DNA from: Cherax quadricarinatus
Taxonomy: Eukaryota > Arthropoda > Malacostraca > Decapoda > Parastacidae
Length of the DNA stretch: 64,000 nucleotides
NCBI RefSeq assembly: GCF_038502225.1
Contig: NC_091382.1
Span: 10,577,628 to 10,641,627 of the forward strand
Direction of reading: 5' to 3'
Under the pieces are notes generated by a model. It was not told the DNA's origin, ran no database searches, and saw only the letters and a list, made by a program, of their open reading frames with translations. Shown one piece after another: positions 1 through 9,684 of this stretch; position 1 is the stretch's first letter, and every line of letters starts with the position of its first letter. Position numbers and translations under genes: made by a program.

Positions 1-180
1 GGCCACAATTGGAAGTTGAAGACACAAATGAGTCAGAGAGATAGTAGGAAGTATTTCTTCAGTCATAGAGTTGTAAGGCAGTGGAATAGCCTAGAAAATG
101 ACGTAGTGGAGGCAGGAACCATACACAGTTTTAAGACGAGGTTTGATAAAGCTCATGGAGCGGGGAGAGAGAGGGTCTAG
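1..180 (+). pseudogene. C-terminus of LINE reverse transcriptase, partial
   Basis: Frame 1 is open from the window start to a TAG at 178-180. It contains YFFSHRVVRQWNSL, then VVEAGTIHSFKTRFD, which is the typical C-terminal block of Jockey/CR1-type LINE polyproteins downstream of the thumb domain. No catalytic residues are present because only the last 59 residues are in view. Whether the full ORF is intact cannot be judged. Confidence 0.7.
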
Positions 181-262
181 TAGCAACCGGTGAAGAGGCG
201 GGGCCAGGAGCTAGGACTCGACCCCTGCAACCACAAATAGGTGAGTACAAATAGGTGAGTAC
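1..262 (+). mobile_element. LINE 3' end (Jockey/CR1-like), cut by window edge
   Basis: The last 59 codons of a reverse-transcriptase ORF are followed by a short 3'UTR and a tail of two direct copies of a 14-bp unit (AAATAGGTGAGTAC). A second copy of the same 3' end lies in reverse orientation at about 32266-32460, which fixes the family's 3' boundary. Repeated 3' tails of this type replace poly(A) in CR1/L2-type LINEs (family knowledge). The left part lies outside the window. A short (CA)n follows to about 283. Confidence 0.75.
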
Positions 263-321
263 ACACACACATACACACACATTATATATATCAATACCAC
301 GAACGAGTGGTATTGATCAAT

Positions 322-537
322 AACAACTCTGCACTAGTCAAGGACTCGAACCCATGCTGCTTTGGCCTGCCTCATGGTGGGCGAAAACGCATGACGCCCT
401 AATCCACTGGATCATACGATCCTTACAGGGACTTGTAAGGATCGTATGGTCCAGTGGATTAGGGCGTCATGTGTTTTCGCCCACCATGAGGTAGGCCAAA
501 GCAGCATGGGTTCGAGTCCTTGGCTAGTGCAGTGTTG
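322..537. repeat. Head-to-head tRNA-like SINE pair (inverted repeat)
   Basis: Two ~100-bp arms are near-perfect reverse complements around a centre near 428. The right arm has an A-box-like TGGTCCAGTGG (447-457) and a B box GGTTCGAGTCC (509-519). The left arm has the mirror images at 404-414 and 342-352. The spacing fits a tRNA-derived pol III promoter. The arms are preceded by a short repeat of TGGTATTGATC type. The pair could form a ~100-bp hairpin. Confidence 0.7.

Positions 538-539
<2 letters not shown>

Positions 540-610
<71 letters not shown>
540..610. repeat. (AT)n microsatellite
   Basis: About 70 bp of pure AT dinucleotide repeat directly abuts the right arm of the inverted SINE pair, so it may be the amplified tail of that insertion. 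Confidence 0.95.
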
Positions 611-612
<2 letters not shown>

Positions 613-1295
613 CAACCGTTAAAAAATTTAGGAAAAAAAAAAATATAGTACATATTCCTGTCTTAAAATATAACGTATTTAAAGTCTTGTGTAAATTTTA
701 TGAATTGTTTAAATGTATTTACACAATACATTTACTTTTATATATTTTAGATACCAATTTTTATAGCCAAAAGCTGCAATGGCGGGTCATCATATGACTA
801 AGACCTGTGTCAGGAAACACTTGTCTTGTTTCCTGACGAACCTTACCTAAGATACCAATTACTTAACTTAAAAAATTACAGAATTTAATTTAAGTAAATT
901 TGATTCTTTTCTAATACTATATTCATTAGGCTGGAATATCTTTCTGCTAAATATCATCCACGGATACGTTAATTCTAACTAAAAATGTTTAGGTCGTTGG
1001 GAAACTGGAGAGAAATAATACATTAACACAGATACCTGTATGTCAACTTAACCAATAAACCTGGTGCAGTAGAATAAATCCAAGTGGCAGCCCAACTACC
1101 TCAAGACATGGAGTTATACTTTAGTCTTCCTAAGATGTCTAGGAGCTAGGTGTCAACACATTCAAGAGGATCAAGTTCTTTAGCTGACACCATCAAAAGA
1201 TCCTGGAGCATTATTCTGAAGAGGCCCGTGAACAGTAGATAAACAAAGTTCAGCAGCCCAAGAGATGACACTGAAAACACTGGTGTAAATGTAGT
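611..1295. other. AT-rich stretch without a recognised gene
   Basis: No convincing ORF is seen. At about 765-850 there is a fragment of a dispersed repeat (TGTTTCCTGAC next to ATGACTAAGACCTG words) that recurs near 3275-3350 and 33590-33620. Confidence 0.6.
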
Positions 1296-1451
1296 TTAAC
1301 CCTTCCACTGTCCAAACGTAGATCTACGTTTGGGGCGCTAGCGGTACAAACGTAGATCTACGTTTGGGGCGCTAGCGGTACAAACGTAGATCTACGTTTG
1401 GAGCGCTAGCGGTAAAAATGTAGATCTACGTTTGGACATTTTAAGGGTTAA
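1296..1451. mobile_element. piggyBac-type MITE with four 34-bp palindromic units
   Basis: TTAA occurs at both ends (1296-1299 and 1448-1451). Immediately inside are inverted CCCTT...GTCC termini, the TTAA duplication plus CCCT end signature of piggyBac elements. The body is four units of exactly 34 bp starting at 1314, 1348, 1382 and 1416, each containing the palindrome AAACGTAGATCTACGTTT (one with a C-to-T change). Units are separated by GGGCGCTAGCGGT. No transposase is encoded, so it is non-autonomous. Confidence 0.8.
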
Positions 1452-1479
1452 AGACTATCGGTCACAAGGAAACTGTTCA

Positions 1480-1965
1480 CTTGTCAAAAATACGTTCATC
1501 CCTAAAACAGGGATTTCAATAAACTCAAGTATATACACTGGAGGACATACACCTCTCTGTGTATATTATTGGTTAATTCTTTAATAGGGATTAATTTACC
1601 GAATACACGAAAATGTTTTTAGGCTGCGTAAAGCCTGTTCACCAACAGCACTAATTCCTAAAATAAGAATTAAAACAATCTCTGAGTATATACACTGAGA
1701 GGCATACAAATCTCGGTGTATATATCCTAGTGATACAAAATAATGTTCCTTGTGTTTAAGCTTATCAGCCTAACTAGGGTCATAAACCAGACAAACATTT
1801 TTTTTGTGTTGGATGGTTAATGAAATTTACGAAGTATCGTCCACACGAGGGTCAATAATTAAGACATTTTTTTTTCCATCAGTCAAAAGCTACTTAAACC
1901 TAAAACAGAGATTATAATTAATTCTCAGAGTGTATATATAGACACGCCTATGCGAATATATCCTG
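1480..1965. repeat. Three diverged copies of a ~190-bp repeat
   Basis: Near 1497, 1655 and 1900 the same order of words recurs: CCTAAAACAG or AAATAAG, a GATT/AATT block, then TATATACACTGRRRGRCATAC and a TGTATATAT end. Each copy holds a small imperfect hairpin (TATATACACTG against the GTGTATATA end). Copies are strongly diverged, so this is an old local duplication. Confidence 0.5.
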
Positions 1966-2013
1966 TATATTCTCACCAAATATTTAAACTATGGTGTATC
2001 ACACGCAAAACAA

Positions 2014-2165
2014 TTCAGCACAGTGCAGTGACAAACCATACCACGGGTGGGGTTAGAACCCTCGATCACAGAGTCTCAAAACTCCAGACCGACGCCCTAG
2101 CCACTGGGCCAGCTGGCTTCTTTAAGATTCCTTCAACTAGGCATATTTCTACACCATAGGAAGGT
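2014..2165 (-). mobile_element. tRNA-derived SINE (family 1), antisense
   Basis: Read on the minus strand it has an A-box-like TGGCCCAGTGGCTAGGGCGT followed about 45 bp later by GGGTTCTAACCCC (B-box-like), then CCGTGGTATGGTTTG. An inverted partner of the distal part lies at 2493-2560. At 53.2 kb the same two halves sit next to each other, so here the element has been split by a later insertion that includes the SINE at 2215-2490. Confidence 0.6.
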
Positions 2166-2214
2166 TAGAATAGGCACCACTGTGACCACAAATGCAAGTT
2201 TTTGAGACTTTGTG

Positions 2215-2490
2215 ATAAGATTTCGTTCGGATTTTTAACCCCGGAGGGTTAGTCGCCCAGGATAACCCAAGAAAGTCAGTGCGTCATCGAGGACTGTCTA
2301 ACTTATTTCCATTGTGGTCCTCAATCTTATCCCCCAGGATGCCACCCACACCAGTCGACTAACACCCAGGTACCTATTTGCTGCTAGGTGAACAGGACAA
2401 CAGGTGTAAGGAAACGCGTCGAAATGTTTCCACCCGCCGGGAATCGAACCCGAGCCCTCCGTGTGTGAAGCGGGAGCTTTCACTCCAGGC
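2215..2490 (-). mobile_element. tRNA-derived SINE (family 2), antisense
   Basis: On the minus strand the element starts with a tRNA-like head (CCCGCTTCACACACGGAGGG, B box GGTTCGATTCC) and runs through CACCTAGCAGCAAATAGGTA to an AT-rich end at TTCGTTCGGATTT. Near-identical copies lie at 60139-60425 and, more diverged, at 58921-59160. The tRNA part resembles tRNA-Glu, but this assignment is tentative. Confidence 0.75.
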
Positions 2491-2570
2491 GGGTTCTAAC
2501 CCCACCCGTGGTATGGTTTGTTTGCAATCGTGTCACTACGTTTTCGTGAGTCAATGCAATGACAGTATCG
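2491..2570 (+). mobile_element. Inverted distal half of tRNA-SINE family 1
   Basis: GCGGGTTCTAACCCCACCCG followed by TGGTATGGTTTGTTTGC is the reverse complement of the distal part of the 2014-2165 element. The continuous version at 53346-53400 confirms that both halves belong to one fold-back unit. Confidence 0.6.
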
Positions 2571-2785
2571 CAGTCTCAATTATAATTATTAATTTTCCAC
2601 GTGGAATTGTAACATATTTTCATTATTCTTTCCAACGTAACTTCCAGCATTAGTTTTTTTAACATTCTCCCACCGAGGTCGAGTAACATTTAATAAGAAG
2701 AAACACTTTTACAGTCACTTAATCATACGTAAAAATATAGTGTAAGTTTATTCATAATTAGGAAACTGAATTATTATTATAATCA

Positions 2786-3046
2786 AGGACAGGCTCTGGT
2801 GGCCTGGTGGTTAACGCTCTCGCTTCACACGGTGAGGGCCTGGGTTCGATTCCCAGCCAGAGTAGAAACATTGGACGTGTTTCTTTCAACCTGTTGTCTA
2901 TGTTCCCCATCAGTAAAATGGGTACCTGGGTGTTAGTGGACTGGTGTGGGTCGCATCCTGGGAGACTGACCTAAGGAGGCCTGGTCACAGACCGGGCCGC
3001 GGGGGCGTTGACCCCCGGAACTCTCTCCAGGTAAACTCCAGGTAAA
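2786..3046 (+). mobile_element. Full-length tRNA-derived SINE with LINE-like 3' tail
   Basis: The head 2793-2863 folds like a tRNA: acceptor GCTCTGG (2793-2799) pairs with CCAGAGT (2857-2863), the T-arm is CTGGG/CCCAG, box A is TGGCCTGGTGG (2800-2810) and box B is GGTTCGATTCC (2843-2853). A ~110-bp body follows. The last ~70 bp (2974-3044) match the 3' end of the LINE at 33173-33243 almost base for base, ending in the same pair of CTCCAGGTAAA direct repeats. The unit appears inserted into the antisense SINE that resumes at 3047. Confidence 0.8.
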
Positions 3047-3200
3047 GGGGAAGCGCTAAACCCGGAGGATTATACAGCGCCTGGGGGGGATGTGGAAGGC
3101 ATTCAGGCTTAATTCGGGGAACTGGAGCACAGATCAAATTCCCTAAATCATGAGCCCCTCACCAACATCAAGGAACCTTCCTTGAGGGGATAGGAAACTT
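3047..3200 (-). mobile_element. SINE family 3 (ATAATT-tailed), antisense, split
   Basis: From GGGGAAGCGCTAAACCCGG through AGGCATTCAGGCTTAATTC to CCTTCCTTGAGGGG this matches the copies at 4327-4488, 34780-34930 and (sense) 60680-60840. Its tail (ATTATTATTATAATCAA) lies at about 2770-2786, on the other side of the tRNA-SINE, so that SINE inserted into it. Confidence 0.75.
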
Positions 3201-3595
3201 AAAAAAATGATCTTGGGCAATAAGAAAATGAAATTTACAGCAATTGTCGCAATTTTTATAATTTTTTCCAGAACGACAACCTAACATAGGTCTTACTCAT
3301 AGGTTAGGTTAGGTACGATTACTCAGGAAATTGGACAAGTGTTTCCTGACCCGCCACTGCATTATTATCATCAAAACTAAACGCTAAACCCACCACGGTC
3401 ATATACCGCTGCCGACGCCACTGTAACTTTCGGTTATGTGACCGAGGCTTTCCACTGGCTTACCAGTCCACCCTTTTAAAAAATCATGTCTTATATTAAT
3501 GATATATCTTAATCTTAAAGCGCCCCTCATATAGCATGTTGTACTGCAGTCATGTTCCATGTATGAATGAATCCTGAATAGAACTCGACGTGACT
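3201..3595. other. No gene; fragment of a dispersed repeat
   Basis: The stretch 3260-3480 contains TGTTTCCTGAC and the ACTGGCTTACCAGTCCACCC block that also occur together at 33590-33680. No ORF or RNA gene is recognised. Confidence 0.6.
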
Positions 3596-3687
3596 AATAT
3601 TGCTAATAAAGGCGACCTAGCTGCCAGGGAGTGTGGACGTGCCTCGCTCCTCTCTCCTGACAGTCTAGCAAGCTATCCAGTGACATC

Positions 3688-4795
3688 ATGGCATTTAGCG
3701 TGTGGAGGCGGGTGAACACCGTTGGTATAAAGCTTATTCGGGAAGGGGGGGGGGGCATTACGCCTGAGAATGCACAGGATTTTGCTACCCAAGATTATCC
3801 GTGACACTTACAGTATTGAGACCAAGGATTTGCACGGTGTGGCTTTAAATGGCACCTACCGGATATTTGTGAAACTACTCAAGGGGCCAGTATATGAGGA
3901 GCTGGTTGAGCAATTCCAAGATATCTGCGTAGATGTGTTCCCTGCAGTGCGTGTGTGTATGGTGGATGTCTCACGACAATACACGTGGGTGAAACTGCGC
4001 AACGTGCTCTTCAAGGCCGATGCAATGGATCTCCGCAGTGTTTTCAGCAGATACGGAGTGGTACACATGGCAAAACACGGCAAGTGGGAGGCTGGGGAGT
4101 AAGCTGGTCTCCCCGAAGGCACGTTTACCCTTAAGATGTCTCTTCGCCAGGCCATACCGTCGTATGTGTACCTTAATGACTTCCGCACGCAGGTCATGGT
4201 GTCGTATGCTGGCCAACGACGGACGTGCCGCCTCTGTGGAGCCTATGATCATATGGCGGCAGCGTGTGGGCAGCGAGGGCAGGCCGGGAGGCCGGCCGGC
4301 GAAGCAACAAATGACGTTGGGCAGGATTATTATTATAATCAAGGGGAAGCGCTAAACCCGGAGGATTATACAGTGCCTGGGGGGGATGTGGAAGGCATTC
4401 AGGATTAATTCGGGGAACTGGAGCACAGATCCAATTCCCTAAATCATGAGCCCCTCACCAACATCAAGTAACCTTCCTTGAGGGGCGATGGGCAGGAGGC
4501 TCCCACACATAGACAAGGAGATGGTGGGCATGGTCGCCTTTGGAGTGAAGAAACTGAGGAGCCTGTGGTGGAGACAGAAATGGAGCTGACGTCTCCTGAG
4601 TTGCCTGCATCGCAGGTGCTACAACAGGATTTTGGGGAGGACCAGGTTTTGCATACCATGTTCCCGTGTACAGATGTGGTCTCCACGACTGTGCCGTCGG
4701 CCAGTCCGGAGCTCGTGTCCGTGGCAGTCGAGAAGCAGGAGGCGGTTGTTGGTGCTGATAAGGTCCCCAGGGCCCAGGTGCGATTGCAAAAGTAG
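3688..4795 (+). pseudogene. ORF1 (RRM-like plus CCHC zinc knuckle), broken
   Basis: ATG at 3688 gives MAFSVWRRVNTVGIKL, matching the ORF1 starts of copies B and C. The frame shifts at an 11-G run (3745-3755), continues in frame from 3770, meets an in-frame TAA at 4100-4102, then runs on through LKMSLRQAIPSYVYL and the zinc knuckle CRLCGAYDHMAAAC (CX2CX4HX4C). A 162-bp SINE interrupts it at 4327. The remaining C-terminal part ends at TAG 4793-4795. The protein family binds RNA and forms the retrotransposition RNP; this copy cannot make it. The G-run shift could be a sequencing error, the stop and the SINE cannot. Confidence 0.8.
4327..4488 (-). mobile_element. SINE family 3 inside ORF1 of copy A
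   Basis: The insertion is bounded by the 9-bp duplication TGGGCAGGA (4318-4326 and 4489-4497). It begins with the (ATT)n tail TTATTATTATAATC and runs antisense to CTTCCTTGAGGGG. It is younger than copy A and its clean edges define the family's full length of about 160 bp. Confidence 0.9.
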
Positions 4796-5512
4796 TAGTG
4801 GGGCAGCGAGGGAGGAAACCTTAGCCGCCAATAACCGGCAGCGCTGGTTAATGGCGTGTGTGTCTTGGGGCGCCAGTTCGCGTGCGCCTTGAGGGCAGGG
4901 CATGTGCCCAGTACAGGATTATGCCGCTGGTGTGTGTATGAAATTTGGACTATTATGTTATATTGTAACATTATGGGGTGGGGTCTGTGTGGATTGAGTG
5001 AATTGTATATTATACCTATGTATTCACACTATAAAAATATGTAGTGTATCAATGAGATAAGATGTTTTAATTTTCTTTGTATTTGTATATTAGGTTGAGG
5101 ATAGGTTTGAGTGAGTAGCGCAAAGGAGCGGGGAGGGGGGGGGGTGAGGCTTCTCACACGTTAGTGCTGGGGAGAATTTTAGTGATAGGTGTCCTTACCT
5201 ACAGGGAATTATTTATATATGCTAAATGTATTTCAGTTTGTGGTGATGTATTGATTATTTTGATATATATATCTAAGCCATGACTGGTGTTAGTACACTG
5301 TTCAAGCAGTCTTGTGTAATACACAGTGTTGGACGAGCAAGACAACTGTAATATTGATGTATATATGTCAGCATGTCTGTAATTGATGCAGGTTGCTGTG
5401 GCAAACCTGTTTGATTTAGAATAGGAGGTGGATAAGGATGGAGGGGGTGCCCACACGGGGTTGTGTGGGGTGGACTATTGATCAATTGAAGTTTTACATC
5501 TGTTGCCGGATA

Positions 5513-5567
5513 AGCTGTATAGCCCTTGTGGCTTAGCGCTTCTTTTTGATTATAATAATAATAATAA
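5513..5567 (+). mobile_element. 5'-truncated SINE family 3 (55 bp) with 12-bp TSD
   Basis: The 55-bp insert (GTATAGCCCTTGTGGCTTAG, then TAGCGCTTC and a TAATAATAAT tail) is flanked by TGTTGCCGGATA at 5501-5512 and 5568-5579. It is the last third of SINE family 3, so it shows 5' truncation during target-primed reverse transcription. It lies within the 3'UTR of copy A. Confidence 0.9.
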
Positions 5568-5651
5568 TGTTGCCGGATAGGTCTTGTATTTTACTTTTCC
5601 TGTTCTGTACTGTTTCAAATAGAATTTAAAAAAACAAATATTGCTAATAAA

Positions 5652-6170
5652 CGACTAGTATCAAGGTTCAAACAGCATTTCAGAGCTTCGGAGCTGAGAG
5701 TGGAACTTGACACCCCTTAGTGCGTCTGGTGTCCCCATACACTGCAGGAGGGTTACTACGCTGCACTAATCTATATAAACCAGCATGGTTATAAACATCG
5801 AGAAGTGTGCGTATATATATGTGTATTATATATACTGAAAAGTATAGCTGTGTATATACACTGAAAGCATAATTGAATTAGCATTTAGTGGATAATGTAC
5901 TGCATCTCTGACCAGTGGTGCAGCGCTGTATAGTCCTTGTGGCTTAGCGCTTCTTTTTGATTATAATAATAATAATCTGACCAGTGGTCGTGAGTGGCTG
6001 TAGCTCCACTGACACTTCAGTAGTTGATAAACTCCACACCTACTCCACCAGCCAACCAGGGACAGTTTATGACTCAGAAAATATTGTACAGAGCGTGTAT
6101 AAACACTTGATATACAACTGGGAGCACATAACTCTACCTAGGTAAGTGTAAATGTAAGATGTTGATGAAA
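5652..6170. other. No gene; contains one short SINE
   Basis: Unremarkable AT-rich sequence apart from the 56-bp SINE at 5920-5975. The last 50 bp lead into the minisatellite. Confidence 0.6.
5920..5975 (+). mobile_element. 5'-truncated SINE family 3 (56 bp) with 13-bp TSD
   Basis: The insert GCAGCGCTGTATAGTCC...TTAGCGCTTC with a TAATAATAA tail is flanked by TCTGACCAGTGGT at 5907-5919 and 5976-5988. It is almost the same length as the copy at 5513-5567, only 350 bp away, but has a different target. Confidence 0.9.
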
Positions 6171-8345
6171 CTAATGTGTGAGAAGTGCTAGTGTGAGAAG
6201 TGCTGGTGTGAGAAGTGCTAGTGTGAGAAGTGCTGGTGTGAGAAGTGCTAGTGTGAGAAGTGCTGGTGTGAGAAGTGCTGGTGTGAAGTGCTGGTGTGAG
6301 AAGTGCTAGTGTGAGAAGTGCTGGTGTGAGAAGTGCTGGTGTGAGAAGTGCTGGTGTGAGAAGTGCTAGTGTGAGAAGTGCTAGTGTGAGAAGTGCTGGT
6401 GTGAGAAGTGCTAGTGTGAGAAGTGCTGGTGTGAGAAGTGCTGGTGTGAGAAGTGCTGGTGTGAGAAGTGCTGGTGTGAGAAGTGCTGGTGTGAGAAGTG
6501 CTGGTGTGAGAAGTGCTGGTGTGAGAAGTGCTAGTGTGAGAAGTGCTGGTGTGAGAAGTGCTGGTGTGAGCAGTGCTAGTGTGAGCAGTGCTAGTGTGAG
6601 AAGTGCTAGTGTGAGAAGTGCTGGTGTGAGAAGTGCTGGTGTGAGAAGTGCTGGTGTGAGAAGTGCTGGTGTGAGAAGTGCTGGTGTGAGAAGTGCTGGT
6701 GTGAGAAGTGCTAGTGTGAGAAGTGCTGGTGTGAGAAGTGCTAGTGTGAGAAGTGCTGGTGTGAGAAATGCTGGTTTGAGAAGTGCTGGTGTGAGAAGTG
6801 CTGGTGTGAGAAGTGCTGGTGTGAGAAGTGCTGGTGTGAGAAGTGCTGGTGTGAGAAGTGCTGGTGTGAGAAGTGCTGGTGTGAGAAGTGCTGGTGTGAG
6901 AAGTGCTAGTGTGAGCAGTGCTGGCGTGACAAATGCTGGTGTGACCAATGCTAGTGTGACCAATGCTAGTGTGACCAATGCTAGTGTGACCAATGCTGGC
7001 GTGACCAATGCTAGTGTGACTAGTGCTGGCGTGACCAATGCTGGCGTGACCAATGCTAGTGTGACCAATGCTGGCGTGACCAGTGCTGGTGTGACCAGTG
7101 GTGGCGTGACCAGTGGTGGCGTGACCAGTGCTGGTGTGACCAGTGGTGGCGTGACCAGTGGTGGCGTGACCAATGCTAGTGTGACCAGTGGTGGCGTGAC
7201 CAGTGCTGGTGTGACCAGTGGTGGCGTGACCAGTGCTGGTGTGACCAGTGGTGGCGTGACCAGTGGTGGCGTGATCAATGCTAGTGTGACCAGTGGTGGT
7301 GTGGCCAGTGGTGGCGTGACCAGTGGTGGCGTGACCAGTGGTGGCGTGACCAGTGGTGGCGTGACCAGTGGTGGCGTGACCAGTGCTGGTGTGACCAATG
7401 CTAGTGTGACCAGTGGTGGCGTGACCAGTGGTGGTGTGACCAGTGGTGGTGTGACCAGTGGTGGTGTGACCAGTGGTGGCGTGACCAGTGCTGGTGTGAC
7501 CAGTGGTGGTGTGACCAGTGGTGGTGTGACCAGTGGTGGTGTGACCAGTGGTGGTGTGACCAGTGGTGGTGTGACCAGTGGTGGTGTGACCAGTGGTGGC
7601 GTGACCAGTGGTGGCGTGACCAGTGGTGGCGTGACCAGTGGTGGCGTGACCAGTGCTGGCGTGACCAGTGCTGGTGTGACCAGTGGTGGCGTGACCAGTG
7701 CTGGTGTGACCAGTGCTGGCGTGACCAGTGGTGGCGTGACCAGTGGTGGCGTGACCAGTGGTGGCGTGACCAGTGGTGGTGTGACCAGTGGTGGTGTGAC
7801 CAGTGGTGGTGTGACCACTGCTGGTGTGACCAGTGCTGGTGACCAGTGCTGGTGTGACCAGTGCTGGTGACCAGTGCTGGTGTGACCAGTGCTGGTGACC
7901 AGTGCTGGTGTGACCAGTGCTGGTGTGACCAGTGGTGGTGTGACCAGTGGTGGTGTGACCACTGCTGGTGTGACCACTGCTGGTGTGACCACTGCTGGTG
8001 TGACCACTGCTGGTGTGACGACCAGTGGTGGTGTGACCACTGCTGGTGTGACCAGTGGTGGTGTGACCACTGCTGGTGTGACCACTGCTGGTGTGACCAG
8101 TGCTGGTGTGACCAGTGCTGGTGTGACCACTGCTGGTGTGACCACTGCTGGTGTGACCACTGCTGGTGTGACCAGTGGTGGTGTGACCACTGCTGGTGTG
8201 ACCAGTGGTGGTGTGACCAGTGCTGGTGTGACCAGTGGTGGTGTGACCACTGCTGGTGTGACCAGTGGTGGTGTGACCAGTGGTGGTGTGACCACTGCTG
8301 GTGTGACCAGTGCTGGTGTGACCAGTGCTGGTGTGACCAGTGCTC
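6171..8345. repeat. 15-bp minisatellite, about 145 copies, three sub-blocks
   Basis: The period is 15 bp throughout. From 6171 to about 6910 the unit is AGAAGTGCTRGTGTG; from about 6915 to 7820 it is ACCARTGSTGGYGTG; from 7820 to 8345 ACCASTGSTGGTGTG dominates, with a few 12-bp units around 7835-7905. Because 15 is divisible by 3 and the unit lacks stops, several frames stay open for hundreds of codons on both strands. These are not genes. Confidence 0.95.
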
Positions 8346-8399
8346 ATAAATCCTTTGTTTTTTTTTTTTTATATTTTATTTAAAAACAACATACACATG

Positions 8400-8926
8400 A
8401 TACAAGTCGACAATTAGCAAATCCAAAACCGTGACAGACAATGTCAGTACACACACAATAAACAAAAAAAAAAAAAAAAAAAAACATTTTAACATATTGA
8501 TATAACGAAATTCTACCGTAAGAAACCCAACCCGTTTACGGAAAAAAAAAAAAAAAAAAAAAAAAACATACCGACTACAAAACAGAACGTCGGAGTCATA
8601 AAACATGTAGGAATAAGTCCTATAATCATGTATATATGTATATACATACACATGCACATATACACATACATGTATGTGCACATATGTTCTTACAGCACAG
8701 ACTGGATTATACTAGAACAAACAAACAAACAAACAAAAAAGACTTATCACTAAAAAAAAAACTAGACAAACTAAATACATAACATCCAAAACAGAAGTGG
8801 CAGACAATGTCAGGTACACACAAAAAACATTGTAACACATTGATATAACAAATTCTACTAAAATAACCCAACCAACCGACTTCCAAACAAACAGTCGGAG
8901 TCATTATAAAACATGTAGGAATGAGT

Positions 8927-9008
<82 letters not shown>

Positions 9009-9115
9009 CATATATACGCATGCATGCTTATACACACATACGTGTATGTGCATTTGTTCGTACAGAACAAACTGGATCATACATAGAAATAAAGCACTAA
9101 ATGACTTTTCACCAA
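8400..9115. repeat. Tandem duplication of ~350 bp in the 3'UTR of copy B
   Basis: Blocks at about 8400-8725 and 8760-9085 share, in order, TCCAAAAC, GACAGACAATGTCAG-type sequence, CACATTGATATAAC, CGGAGTCAT, AAACATGTAGGAAT, a TA-rich segment, TGTATGTGCA and CAGACTGGAT-type ends. Expansion of simple repeats differs: A-runs at 8465-8484 and 8541-8566 in the first, a ~70-bp TA run at 8930-9005 in the second. Confidence 0.75.
8930..9012. repeat. (TA)n microsatellite
   Basis: Nearly pure TA repeat inside the second 3'UTR block of copy B. Confidence 0.9.
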
Positions 9116-9533
9116 ATAAACTAAAAAAATATTACATCCAATGATAGAACTATACCTAAGACATTGGTTCCCACAAACACACCTACACACACACAAAATT
9201 AATGTTACCGATTAACACTCAATATATAATATGACCTTCCAGTCAAATGAAGGGTATATATAAACCCCATCAAATACTTTTATATTTTGGTACATAGGTC
9301 ATTTTGTACCCATTCAATACGATAAAAAAGAGACATATGACAAGGATAAATCTAACATCAGATTCGAATGTATAAAACATATCCTCACAATATACATATA
9401 AATATAAACCCCCTATATAAAATGGTTCTTATAACAATAAGAGAAAAAACAGAAAATCACATACTACTTTTGACTCTGTGATTTTACAAAATTCATAAAG
9501 GTCTACATACCCCGGAGCCCCCGACGGCTCCCT

Positions 9534-9535
<2 letters not shown>

Positions 9536-9571
<36 letters not shown>
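9536..9571. repeat. A36 homopolymer inside LINE 3'UTR
   Basis: An uninterrupted run of about 36 A on the plus strand (T on the element's sense strand) just downstream of the ORF2 stop. It is not the element's poly(A) tail, which lies at 8350. It may be internal slippage or the trace of a small antisense retroposon. Confidence 0.85.
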
Positions 9572-9574
<3 letters not shown>

Positions 9575-9684
9575 CAAAAAAAACTTTACCCACATCTACC
9601 ACCTTGCAAACCAATCAACCTTCCTCATCAGGCTTCCAATCACTCCAAGAGGACACACCACTGAAGAGACCAACCCCTTGCCTC

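Larger units (their letters stand above)
3611..5636 (+). mobile_element. ORF1-only Tx1-like LINE derivative (copy A)
   Basis: The element is flanked by a perfect 15-bp target-site duplication, AATATTGCTAATAAA, at 3596-3610 and 5637-5651, and ends in a short A-rich tail. This shows it integrated as one retroposed unit. It carries an ORF1 homologous to those of copies B, C and D, but endonuclease and reverse transcriptase are absent: sequence passes from the ORF1 3' part (about 4800) straight into an AT-richer 3'UTR. Two SINEs inserted later (4327-4488 and 5513-5567). It parallels the mammalian HAL1 'half-LINE' type of non-autonomous derivative. Confidence 0.8.

Noticed and set aside
2793..2863. 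Functional tRNA gene
   Set aside because: The cloverleaf is plausible but it is fused to a SINE body and LINE-like tail and recurs as a repeat; it is a SINE head.
6067..8347. Open frames of 742, 699 and 524 codons
   Set aside because: Translated 15-bp minisatellite; open in several frames on both strands because the period is a multiple of three without stops.
8350..8400. Target-site duplication for LINE copy B
   Set aside because: Searched the flank near 14400-14520 for the left-flank words (ATAAATCCTTTG); no match.
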